A stretch of DNA of 36,354 bases from Anaerolineae bacterium (lineage in GTDB: Bacteria; Chloroflexota; Anaerolineae; B4-G1; DUEL01), in NCBI GenBank assembly GCA_016931695.1, contig JAFGEI010000010.1, forward strand, positions 1 through 36,354. Reading direction: 5' to 3'. Position 1 is the first letter of the stretch. Each line of letters opens with the position of its first letter. A program made the position numbers and the translations under genes. The notes below the pieces were generated by a model. It saw only the letters and a program-made list of their open reading frames with translations, was not told where the DNA came from and did not search any database. Positions 23,500 to 31,123 of this stretch are shown here, in pieces.

Positions 23500-24363
23500 T
23501 CATGGCGGTGCGCCAAAACGGCGGGTTAAATGTTGTTGGGCCGCCGGGCCCAAGAGCCATTGGCTGAATGTGCGCCCTTCTCCAGCAGGATCGGAGCGGG
23601 CGCAGAGGAGGAGGGGATAGGAGAAGGGGTTAGCGTCTACCTGGATCAGTGTGGCGGTGATTCCGTCGATGGAAAGTGCGCGCACCTGGTCGCTCAGCCA
23701 CCCGCTGGAGAGGTAGCCGATTGCGCCGGGGCTGGATGCCACGGCGTCGAGAACCCCGGCATTGTCCGGGACCACCAGCGCGGTCAGGGAGATGTCGTAT
23801 CCGTCCATCACGGCGCGCTCAAAGATAGCGCGCGAACCAGCCCCCTCCTCGCGGCTGATGAGCTGGATGGGGGTGCCGTCGCTCCATTCGCCGATGCGCC
23901 CGCGAAAGACGGCCTGCAGTTCGGCCCGCCCGAGGCCCGTGATGGGCACATCGGGGTGGACGACGACGACGATGGTGTCGGTGGCAAAGGGGATCGACCA
24001 CAGGGGGGTGGGCTCATCTGTCAGCCAGGAGAGGGCGCCCAGGTCGGCCATGCCGGCTCGCAGGCGTTCCTCGGCGACCGCTGCGTCAAAGGTCTCGACC
24101 GATACCGTCGCCCAGGGGTGGCTCTCCTGGTAAACCAGGGCCAGTTCCTCCAGCGCCGGCCCGCAAACGTCTGAGGCGACGATGTGCAGCACGGCCGGTT
24201 CGCGGGTCACGGTGAGCGGTTGAGTGGCGCAGGCGCTAACTAGCAGCAGTGAGCACATTGACAAGGAGACAAGGAGACAAGGAGCGGGGGAGACAGAGAG
24301 AAAGAGAGGCAGCATAGCAGTTCCATTTCTCCTCAAGTCTTTGCCTTTTTGTCTCCTTGTCAT
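23500..24363 (-). CDS. PstS-like substrate-binding lipoprotein
   Basis: 287 residues. A basic N-terminus and hydrophobic stretch end in a lipobox (LLLVSAC), so the mature protein is a membrane-anchored lipoprotein of about 240 residues. Hallmarks of the PstS-like phosphate-binding superfamily are present: an early ADLGALSWL-type segment, the anion-binding REEGAGSRAIFERAV (matching the R..GSGT loop) and GAIGYLSSGW. The protein is shorter than PstS of E. coli. The natural ligand may be phosphate or another oxyanion. No pstC, pstA, pstB or phoU lies in the window, so it may be a sensor-linked binding protein or serve a transporter elsewhere. GGAGG lies 10 bases before ATG 24363; ATG 24315 is an alternative. 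A 9-base tandem repeat (24258-24283) lies in the signal-peptide region. Confidence 0.8.
   Translation of the reverse strand: MTRRQKGKDLRRNGTAMLPLFLSVSPAPCLLVSLSMCSLLLVSACATQPLTVTREPAVLHIVASDVCGPALEELALVYQESHPWATVSVETFDAAVAEERLRAGMADLGALSWLTDEPTPLWSIPFATDTIVVVVHPDVPITGLGRAELQAVFRGRIGEWSDGTPIQLISREEGAGSRAIFERAVMDGYDISLTALVVPDNAGVLDAVASSPGAIGYLSSGWLSDQVRALSIDGITATLIQVDANPFSYPLLLCARSDPAGEGRTFSQWLLGPAAQQHLTRRFGAPP
24258..24283. repeat. Short tandem repeat in the signal-peptide region of the PstS-like gene
   Basis: About three copies of the 9-mer GACAAGGAG lie in the coding sequence of the lipoprotein signal peptide. A further partial copy lies near 24350-24362. The unit is a multiple of three, so copy-number change would keep the frame and alter only signal-peptide length. 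Confidence 0.5.
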
Positions 24364-24385
24364 GACATCATTACCTCCGTGGTCC

Positions 24386-25198
24386 TCATTGAATGAAGAA
24401 TGAGAGTACCAACCCGGTTATCCCGAGCAGCGCGCAGTAGAGGGCAAAGGGGTAGAGGGAGCGGCGTTGGAGATAACGCAGCAGAAAGTGGATGCAGCCC
24501 AACCCGGACAGCAGGGCGGTGATAAAGCCTGCCGCGATAAAGGGGAGTTGGCCCGCCAGGCCGCCTGCCTGGCCCAGGTCGAGTAGCTGCAGGAAACCGG
24601 CCCCCAAGATAATGGGCGTGGCCAGCAAAAAGCTGAAACGGGCGGCCGATTTGCGCTCCAATCCCCGCCCCATTGCAGCGGCAATGGTCGCGCCGGAGCG
24701 AGAGATGCCGGGCAGGATGGCCCCTGCCTGGGCCAGGCCCACCAGCAGCGCGTCGAACCAGGCCAGTTGTTCGATCACCCGTTGCTGGCGCGACCAGCCC
24801 TCGGCCAGCGTGAGCAGGCCGGCCGTGACCAATAGAAACCCTGCCGCTGCCGTCGGGCGGGAGAACCAGCTGGCAAAGAAATCTTCCAGCAGCCAGCCCA
24901 GCAGCGCGCCCGGTACGGTGCCGACGACCAGCAGCAGGGCCAGGCGGGCGTGGGGGTTTTCCAGCGAGCGTTCGCGGATGGCCTGCCAGCCTCCTTGAAC
25001 CAGGGCCAGCCAGTCCCGCCAAAAGTAACCGATCACGGCGACCGCCGTGCCCCAGTGGACCAGCACGTCAAAGGTCAGGCTTGGCGCGGGCCAGCCCAGC
25101 AGCCATGGCACGAGCACCAGGTGGCCCGAACTGCTGACGGGCAGGAACTCGGTGGCCCCTTGCAGGAGGCCGAGCAGAATTGCCTGGATGAGGGTCAT
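24386..25198 (-). CDS. uppP: Undecaprenyl-diphosphate phosphatase UppP (BacA)
   Basis: 270 residues, the usual family length, highly hydrophobic with about eight spans. Both signatures of UppP are intact: LLQGATEFLPVSSSGHL at residues 11-27, including the catalytic glutamate pair region (Q13, E17), and PGISRSGATI in the second half, with its essential arginine. The enzyme hydrolyses undecaprenyl diphosphate to the monophosphate, recycling the lipid carrier for peptidoglycan and surface glycans, and gives bacitracin tolerance. It follows hypE by 12 bases, and the O-antigen-ligase-like gene further upstream uses the same lipid carrier, so a place in a glycan export unit makes sense. Confidence 0.95.
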   Translation of the reverse strand: MTLIQAILLGLLQGATEFLPVSSSGHLVLVPWLLGWPAPSLTFDVLVHWGTAVAVIGYFWRDWLALVQGGWQAIRERSLENPHARLALLLVVGTVPGALLGWLLEDFFASWFSRPTAAAGFLLVTAGLLTLAEGWSRQQRVIEQLAWFDALLVGLAQAGAILPGISRSGATIAAAMGRGLERKSAARFSFLLATPIILGAGFLQLLDLGQAGGLAGQLPFIAAGFITALLSGLGCIHFLLRYLQRRSLYPFALYCALLGITGLVLSFFIQ

Positions 25199-25210
25199 AG
25201 CAAGCTCTCC

Positions 25211-26230
25211 TCAGCAGATGCGGGGCAGCAGCTCGCCCAGCGGCATGTCGATCACCCGCCGGCCGCCGATGCCGGTGCGGGCCAGGACCATGCGCGGGTG
25301 TTCGGCGGTGACGACGCCGATGCGGGCGGCGGCTTGCCCCAGGGGATGGCGCCGCAGCGCTTCCAGCGCCGCTCCCGCCTCTTGCGGCGGCACGAAAGCG
25401 ACCAGTTTCCCCTCGTTGGCGACGGTCAGGGGATCAAAGCCCATCATTTCGCAGGCCGCCGCCACAGCCGGATGCACGGGGATCGCCGCTTCCTCGATCT
25501 CGGCGCCGGTGTTTGACGTATCCGCCAGTTCGTTCAGCACTGCTGCCAGCCCGCCGCGGGTGGGATCGCGCAGGCAGTGGGTGTGGGGAGCGGCGGCGAG
25601 CAGCGCTTCTACCAGCCCGTTCAGGGCGGCGCTGTCGGAAAGGAGTTGGGTCTCGAATTCGAGCCCCTCCCGCTGGCTGAGGACGGCGATGCCGTGGTCG
25701 CCAAGAGTGCCGCTGAGGAGAATTTCGTCGCCCGGCTGGACCCGCTGCGGCCCGATTTCGACCCCCTCGGGCACGATCCCGACGCCAGCGGTGTTGATAT
25801 AGACGCCATCGCCGTGTCCCCGCTCGACGACCTTGGTATCCCCGGCGACAATCTGCACCCCCGCCGTCTCGGCGGCCTGGGCCATCGAGCGCACCACCCG
25901 TGCCAGCACTTTGACCTCGATCCCTTCCTCGAGGATAAAGCCGGCAGTGAGCCAGAGGGGGCGGGCGCCGCTCATTGCCAGGTCGTTGACGGTGCCGTGA
26001 ACCGCCAATGAGCCGATGTCGCCGCCGGGGAAAAAGAGTGGGCGGACGACGAAAGAGTCGGTCGATATGGCGAATCGCGGCTTGCCACTTGGGCCTGGGA
26101 TCACGGCCGAATCGGCCATTTGCCGCAGGTAGGGATTGTCGAGGGGGGGGACAAAGAGCTTGCTGATCAATTCCGCCATCAGCTTGCCCCCCGCGCCGTG
26201 AGCGAGTCGTATCGTTTGTTCCAAGTTCAT
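25211..26230 (-). CDS. hypE: Hydrogenase maturation protein HypE (carbamoyl dehydratase)
   Basis: 339 residues, typical length. It belongs to the AIR-synthase/PurM-like ATP-binding family: early HGAGGKLMAELI, then FAISTDSFVVRPLFFPGGDIG, GTVNDLAMSGA, IVAGDTKVVERG and CLRDPTRGGLAAVLNELA. The C-terminus is the diagnostic PRIC, whose last cysteine receives the carbamoyl group from HypF and is dehydrated to a thiocyanate for transfer to the iron of [NiFe]-hydrogenases via HypC-HypD. It overlaps hypD by 4 bases (ATGA). hypA, B, C, F and the hydrogenase are not in this window. Confidence 0.96.
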   Translation of the reverse strand: MNLEQTIRLAHGAGGKLMAELISKLFVPPLDNPYLRQMADSAVIPGPSGKPRFAISTDSFVVRPLFFPGGDIGSLAVHGTVNDLAMSGARPLWLTAGFILEEGIEVKVLARVVRSMAQAAETAGVQIVAGDTKVVERGHGDGVYINTAGVGIVPEGVEIGPQRVQPGDEILLSGTLGDHGIAVLSQREGLEFETQLLSDSAALNGLVEALLAAAPHTHCLRDPTRGGLAAVLNELADTSNTGAEIEEAAIPVHPAVAAACEMMGFDPLTVANEGKLVAFVPPQEAGAALEALRRHPLGQAAARIGVVTAEHPRMVLARTGIGGRRVIDMPLGELLPRIC

Positions 26231-27348
26231 CGATCACCACCTATGGAGGCGCCGTATTGGTAGTGGGCCGCGCAGGCCCCTTCCGCGCTGACCATGCACG
26301 GGCCAACGGGATTCTCGGGACTGCAGCCGCGGGCAAAGAGGGGGCATTCCGGCGGGCGGATCACCCCTCTCAGCACGTCGCCGCAGCGACAGCCGGCCGG
26401 TTCGCGGGCCGGCGGGAGGTCCAGCGGGAAGGCGCGCCCGGCGTCGAAGCGGGTGTAGGCGGCCCCAAAGGCCAGCCCGCTGGCGGGCACGATGCCCAGG
26501 CCGCGCCACTCGACGTCGCGCACCGCCATGACCTGCGTCAGCGCCTGCTGGGCGGCGGTGTTCCCCGCCGGCTGGACGCTGCGGGTATAGGCGTTGTCCA
26601 CGCCGGCGCGCCCCGCTTCGATCATTTCCACCAGCGCCAATATCGCCCGCAGGATGTCCAGCGGCTCAAAGCCGGCCACGGCGACGGGCATGTGGTACTC
26701 GTCGGCCAGAAAGCGCCAGGCGTCGGCGCCGATGACGGTGGTGACGTGACCGGGGCCGATGATGCCGTCCAGCGCCACTTTTCCGCTGTCGAGGATGGCG
26801 CGGGTGGCGGGCGGGGTCAGCTTGTGGCTGCTAAAGACGAAAAAATTGTCCACCCCTGCCGCCTCCGCCGCCAGCACCGTCGACGCGACCGTCGGGGCGG
26901 TGGTCTCGAAACCGACGCCGAGAAAAATGACCGGGCGCTGCGGATTTTGCTGCGCGATGCGCAGCGCGTCCAGCGGCGAATAGACCACGCGCACGTCGGC
27001 GCCGGCGGCGCGGGCCTGCGCCAGCGTCGCCGCGCGGCCCGCCACGCGGCTGCCGGGCACGCGAATCATGTCGCCAAAGGTGGTCAGGATGGCGCCGTCG
27101 ACCCCGCTCATGGCGATGGCTCGGTCCAGGTCGGCGGCGGCGGTGACGCAGACCGGGCAGCCGGGCCCCGAGCGGAGCTCGACCGTCGGCGGCAGCAGGT
27201 CTGGGATGCCAAAGTGGAGGATGGCGTGGGTGTGACCGCCGCAAAACTCCATCAGCCGCGCCGGGCGGGTGGAACGGGCGTGGATTGCCGCCGCCACTGC
27301 GCGGGCCGCATTGGGGTCGCGAAAGCGGTGCACGAGTTCGCGCTTCAT
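26227..27348 (-). CDS. hypD: Hydrogenase maturation iron-sulfur protein HypD
   Basis: 373 residues from ATG 27348, which matches HypD length. The open frame extends to 27459, but those codons overlap the ligase gene and read as low-complexity shadow. Conserved blocks: LMEFCGGHTHAI, SGPGCPVCVT, TFGDMIRVPGS, GVGFETTAPT, and a C-terminal cysteine-rich region (CRCGDVLRGVIRPPECPLF; SPENPVGPCMVS) that binds a 4Fe-4S cluster. With HypC it scaffolds assembly of the Fe(CN)2CO unit. The start overlaps the O-antigen-ligase-like gene by 4 bases (ATGA) and the end overlaps hypE by 4, so the hyp pair is translationally coupled to envelope genes, which is unusual. Confidence 0.95.
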   Translation of the reverse strand: MKRELVHRFRDPNAARAVAAAIHARSTRPARLMEFCGGHTHAILHFGIPDLLPPTVELRSGPGCPVCVTAAADLDRAIAMSGVDGAILTTFGDMIRVPGSRVAGRAATLAQARAAGADVRVVYSPLDALRIAQQNPQRPVIFLGVGFETTAPTVASTVLAAEAAGVDNFFVFSSHKLTPPATRAILDSGKVALDGIIGPGHVTTVIGADAWRFLADEYHMPVAVAGFEPLDILRAILALVEMIEAGRAGVDNAYTRSVQPAGNTAAQQALTQVMAVRDVEWRGLGIVPASGLAFGAAYTRFDAGRAFPLDLPPAREPAGCRCGDVLRGVIRPPECPLFARGCSPENPVGPCMVSAEGACAAHYQYGASIGGDR

Positions 27349-28862
27349 GTTCTCCGGGCGGGCAGAAGGAAGGCCTGTTCCCTTTTCCCCCTCCCTCCTC
27401 GTCCTCCTGTCTCTCCTACTATCTCCGTCGCCGCCGTGGCCAGCCCGATGACCAGCCAAAAGAGGGTGGCCGAGTGGTGAAAGTCGAGGTTGAAGAAATA
27501 GTGATCAAAGATGCCGCCGCCCAAGGCGCCGACGATCGCGCCGTGCAACCCCCACCAGATCGGTTCCAGCCGCTCGTCGGCCATGGCCGCAGTGCGGGCG
27601 CGCCAGAAGCGGGCGAAAAAGACGACCATCACGACCAGGAAGCTGGTCAACCCGACCAGTCCCATCTCTTCGGCGATGAGCAGGTAGAGGTTGGCGACGC
27701 CGATGTAGGTGTCAATGTCCGGCGAACCGGCAAACCCCACTCCCAGGATCGGGTAGCGCCCGATCAGGGTCAACGCGTCCCGGTACTCGCCGATCCGCAT
27801 CTGCGTCGCCAGGTCCTGGATGCGCAGCCCCTCGACAAAGTGGGCCGCGTACTGCTGGGTCTGGGGCAGCAGCAGGAACAGCGCTGCCCCCGCCAGCATC
27901 AGCCACCACAGCTTGCGGTAGCGCAGCACGGCGATGATCAGCAGGGCGCCCCCCAGCCCGACCCACGAGCCGCGGGAGATGGTCAGCCCGAGGCAGAGGG
28001 TCATTATCCCCAGCATCGGCCACAGGTAGCGCCGGTGCACGATCGGCTGCCGGGCAAAGATCTGCGGCACGGTGATGGCGATGGCGATGTTGAGCAGGCT
28101 GCCCAGCACGTTGGGATCGACGGAGGTGGAAGTGGCCCGCTGGGCGAGGGTGGGGTCGTCGCGGATGTAGCGCAGTACGCCGGGGCCGACGGGGTAGCCA
28201 AACGGGCGCAGGGCGGAGAGGAGCTGCATCGTCAGCGCGTCGGGCAGGACGTAGAGGACGATGCCCAGCAGCGCCGCGCCGCAAGCGCAGATGACCAGCG
28301 CCCGCACCAGCCGCACCAGCCGCTCCGGCTCCTGGACGGTATTGACGACGAGGAAAAAGAGGGTCACGCTGAGAATGATCTCGGCAAAGTGGCGGACGAC
28401 GTAGGAGGTGAGCGGGGCGTGGCCCAAGCCCAGCAGAAAGGCAACCAGGGCGAGCAGCAAAAAGACCGCCACCGGCCCTCCCAGGCTGGTGGTCTCCAGC
28501 CGCTGCTGGCGCCCGCTCATGATCCGCAGCAGCCAGGCGAGAAAGAGCGCGCCCAGCGCGGCGTCGAGAAAGGTGGGGGTAAAGCCGATGCTAAAAGGGA
28601 AGGAGGCGAAGGGGAACAGGCAGGCGATGCCGATGACGGCCCAGTAGGCGACCTCGATGTCGCGCAGCATCCACAGGGCCAGGCCCAGGGCTGCGACGCC
28701 GGCGATGGCGTAAAGCGGGTTGAACTCGGCCAGCAGGTATCCGCCCGCGATCGCCAGGGACACGGTCAATGCCAGCGCCGCCAGTGCCGAGAGCCAGCGG
28801 TGGCGGGAGGCAAAGAGGTGGTAGAGCCAGTCTTGGGCAGGCAGATTGGTTTCCGGTTTCAT
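27345..28862 (-). CDS. O-antigen ligase/polymerase-like membrane protein (Wzy_C type)
   Basis: 505 residues with about ten to twelve hydrophobic spans. The central part has the Wzy/WaaL-like pattern: a long extracytoplasmic loop (RATSTSVDPNVLGSLLNIAI), LTISRGSWVGLGGALLI, and a later loop with TQMRIGEYRDALTLIGRYPILGVGF, close to the R.....W......P..G.G motif of the O-antigen ligase family. These proteins transfer or polymerise lipid-linked glycans on the outer face of the cytoplasmic membrane. Upstream by 23 bases is a GT-C-type gene, downstream hypD overlaps. The acceptor and sugar cannot be read. Confidence 0.82.
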   Translation of the reverse strand: MKPETNLPAQDWLYHLFASRHRWLSALAALALTVSLAIAGGYLLAEFNPLYAIAGVAALGLALWMLRDIEVAYWAVIGIACLFPFASFPFSIGFTPTFLDAALGALFLAWLLRIMSGRQQRLETTSLGGPVAVFLLLALVAFLLGLGHAPLTSYVVRHFAEIILSVTLFFLVVNTVQEPERLVRLVRALVICACGAALLGIVLYVLPDALTMQLLSALRPFGYPVGPGVLRYIRDDPTLAQRATSTSVDPNVLGSLLNIAIAITVPQIFARQPIVHRRYLWPMLGIMTLCLGLTISRGSWVGLGGALLIIAVLRYRKLWWLMLAGAALFLLLPQTQQYAAHFVEGLRIQDLATQMRIGEYRDALTLIGRYPILGVGFAGSPDIDTYIGVANLYLLIAEEMGLVGLTSFLVVMVVFFARFWRARTAAMADERLEPIWWGLHGAIVGALGGGIFDHYFFNLDFHHSATLFWLVIGLATAATEIVGETGGRGGRGKREQAFLLPARRT

Positions 28863-28885
28863 GTTCCAGGTTTCTACAGCGCCAG

Positions 28886-31123
28886 TTAGTGCGCAATCTC
28901 CAAGGTGGTAGGCAGCTCAATCGTGTCGCCGGCGCCATCCAGGCGCGGCAAGCGGGTCATGTTTGCCAGGTTGTACATGCCGACCTGCAGGCGGTATTCC
29001 CCTGCCGGGAGGTCGGCCGGGAGGAGGATGGCGTGTGGATCGGTGATCAACTCCCCGGCGGACCAGGCCCGCGTCGGGTAGTCGCCCTCCAGCGGCGGCC
29101 CGTCGGCCTGGGCGACCAGCTCGCCGCGGGAGTCGAGCAGGTGCACCAGGGCCTGGTAGCTGGTCGACGGTGTCGCCCGGGCGGCCCAGTATAGGGTCAG
29201 CATGACCGTCGCCCCCGGCGCGGCAGCCTGGGGGGCGAGACCGTATCCGCGCAGCGTGATTCCGTCGCCCAATGCCACCTCCAGCGGATAGGGGACGTCG
29301 TCCGGCTGGGCCGGAGGAACGAGTTTCGCCTCGCCGACGCAGGCCCGGCCCAGCTCTTGCCCGGCCTGGGGATCGTACAGCCCCACCTCGACGCGCAGCA
29401 AGGTGGGAGCAGCCGCGCCCGGCCTCACCGGCACCCGGTAGGGGTCGCGCCAGACCTGCCCCGGCTGCCACAGGACGGTGGGCACCATGCCGCAGGCGGG
29501 ATGCCGGTTTACGTCGCCGGCTAACTCGTGCCCGCGTCCCAACAGGCGGGCAAAGCTGACCACGTTGCCATCCTCTGGAGCGACGGACTCCCAGTATACC
29601 ACAAGTTCAACACTCTCGCCCGCCTGCACCGCCTGGGGGTCGAGCTCCCACCCTACCAGGCGGACCCCGCCGCCCACGTCCACCGGCTCGACGCGTGCTT
29701 GGAGGGGCACGTCCTCCAGCGCCAGCGGCTGGGGCATCTCGTAGGCGGGGAGGATCGTGGTAAAGGGCAGCGTGGCGGCGATGGCGAACAGGGCCAGGGA
29801 GACGGCGCCGGTCAACCCTTTGCGGTAGCGATCCGGCACCCACTGCTGCAGTCCCAGCAGCAGCAGCGGGCTGATGCCGGCGATGGCGGGAAAGACCAGC
29901 CGCCCCTGGAAGGAAAAATAGATGACGGTCCAACGGATGACCGAGGCAAAGAGGATCGCCAGCCAGAGGAGGGGAATCCACCACGAAGCGTTACGCCAGG
30001 CCGCCAGCAGGCCGCGTCCCGCCGCCTGCGCTTTGACCTGCCGCACCGCCCAGGCGACAAAGCCGGTCACTCCGGCCAGCGAGAGCAGATCGAAGAAAGT
30101 ATAGACCCAGCGAGGGGCCATCACGTTGACCGCGCCAAAGAGCCCCCAGTAGGTCCAGCGAAAGGTGCCGAATTCCTGCCACCAGTCGCGCAGGGTGGGG
30201 GAGCTGGGCCGCACGCCCTGGATGGCGACAAAGACGTTCAACGCCGTCGGGTCGCCATAGAGCTGCCAGTTGCGCAGGAACCACCAGCCGGCGATGAGGA
30301 CGGCGATCCCGACGACGATCGGCAGTCCCACCAGCAGCGGGCGCAGGCTGCGGCGGCAAAAGCTGACCCAGGCCAGCAGCAGGGCGAGGAGGATCAGCGA
30401 CGCCAGCCCGCTCAGCTTGGAGAGGAGAAAGAGGCCGACGACGGCTCCGAGCAGCCCGTACCGCCAGAGGGGGATGGGGCCGCGCAGGCCGTCGCGCACC
30501 AGCCGGATGGAGAGGAGCAGGGTAAAGCAGCCGATGGTGGCGGCGAGGGCGTCGTTGTTGGCGGCGCTGTTGACGAACAGGAACATGGGCGTAAAGGCCG
30601 TGAGCGCCGCGCCGCCCAGCGCCAGGTCCGCCCGCCCGGGAAACATCTCGCGGGCGGTCAGGTAGGTCAGGATCACCGTCCCGGCGCCGAAACCGATGGT
30701 CAGGAAGCGGATCAGGTGGATCGCCAGCACGCTGCCCCGCCAGGGAAACCGCTCCTGCTCCGGGTAGTGGATGACCAGGTTCTTGTTACAGACCTGGGAG
30801 GGGTCGCCGACGTAGGCGTGGCGGTTCATCTCGCGCACCTGGTGCACGTCGGAGGTGTCGATCCAGGAGGTCAGCGTCGCCATCAGGATGTAGTAGGCGG
30901 GCGGCTGCCCGCCGTCCTGCAGCCAGGGGCAGGTCTCCGGGCCGGGCCAGGTGCAGATTTCGGGATCGAGCACCGGCAGATCGCGGTGGGTCTGCACGTA
31001 CTGGGTGTAGGGGTAATGCTTGAACTCGTCCGAGGCTTCCAGCGGCGGCGTCGCCAGGCTGTAGATGACGCCGAGGAGGAGGTAAGCGCCCAGGATGAGG
31101 GCCAGCATCTGCCGTTGGCTCAC
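28886..31123 (-). CDS. GT-C-type multi-span membrane protein with two C-terminal beta-sandwich modules
   Basis: 745 residues from GTG 31123, which overlaps the upstream stop (GTGA) and has GGAGG 4 bases before it. The ATG at 31108 is too far from that site, and the frame beyond to 31747 is shadow. The N-terminal half has about ten spans and starts like DUF2142/ArnT-type proteins: ATPPLEASDEFKHYPY with the acidic first-loop motif, then NKNLVIHYPE, RFPWRGSVLAIHLIR and TAFTPMFLFVNSAANNDALA. Two extracytoplasmic modules of about 110 residues follow (RLVGWELDPQAVQAGESVEL and GITLRGYGLAPQAAAPGATV). It is probably a polyprenyl-linked glycosyltransferase; donor and acceptor are unknown. It is a close paralogue of the upstream gene. 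Confidence 0.82.
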   Translation of the reverse strand: MSQRQMLALILGAYLLLGVIYSLATPPLEASDEFKHYPYTQYVQTHRDLPVLDPEICTWPGPETCPWLQDGGQPPAYYILMATLTSWIDTSDVHQVREMNRHAYVGDPSQVCNKNLVIHYPEQERFPWRGSVLAIHLIRFLTIGFGAGTVILTYLTAREMFPGRADLALGGAALTAFTPMFLFVNSAANNDALAATIGCFTLLLSIRLVRDGLRGPIPLWRYGLLGAVVGLFLLSKLSGLASLILLALLLAWVSFCRRSLRPLLVGLPIVVGIAVLIAGWWFLRNWQLYGDPTALNVFVAIQGVRPSSPTLRDWWQEFGTFRWTYWGLFGAVNVMAPRWVYTFFDLLSLAGVTGFVAWAVRQVKAQAAGRGLLAAWRNASWWIPLLWLAILFASVIRWTVIYFSFQGRLVFPAIAGISPLLLLGLQQWVPDRYRKGLTGAVSLALFAIAATLPFTTILPAYEMPQPLALEDVPLQARVEPVDVGGGVRLVGWELDPQAVQAGESVELVVYWESVAPEDGNVVSFARLLGRGHELAGDVNRHPACGMVPTVLWQPGQVWRDPYRVPVRPGAAAPTLLRVEVGLYDPQAGQELGRACVGEAKLVPPAQPDDVPYPLEVALGDGITLRGYGLAPQAAAPGATVMLTLYWAARATPSTSYQALVHLLDSRGELVAQADGPPLEGDYPTRAWSAGELITDPHAILLPADLPAGEYRLQVGMYNLANMTRLPRLDGAGDTIELPTTLEIAH

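Noticed and set aside
24386-28862. A hydrogenase gene cluster
   Set aside because: Only hypD and hypE are present; no large or small subunit, hypA/B/C/F or maturation protease was found in the window.
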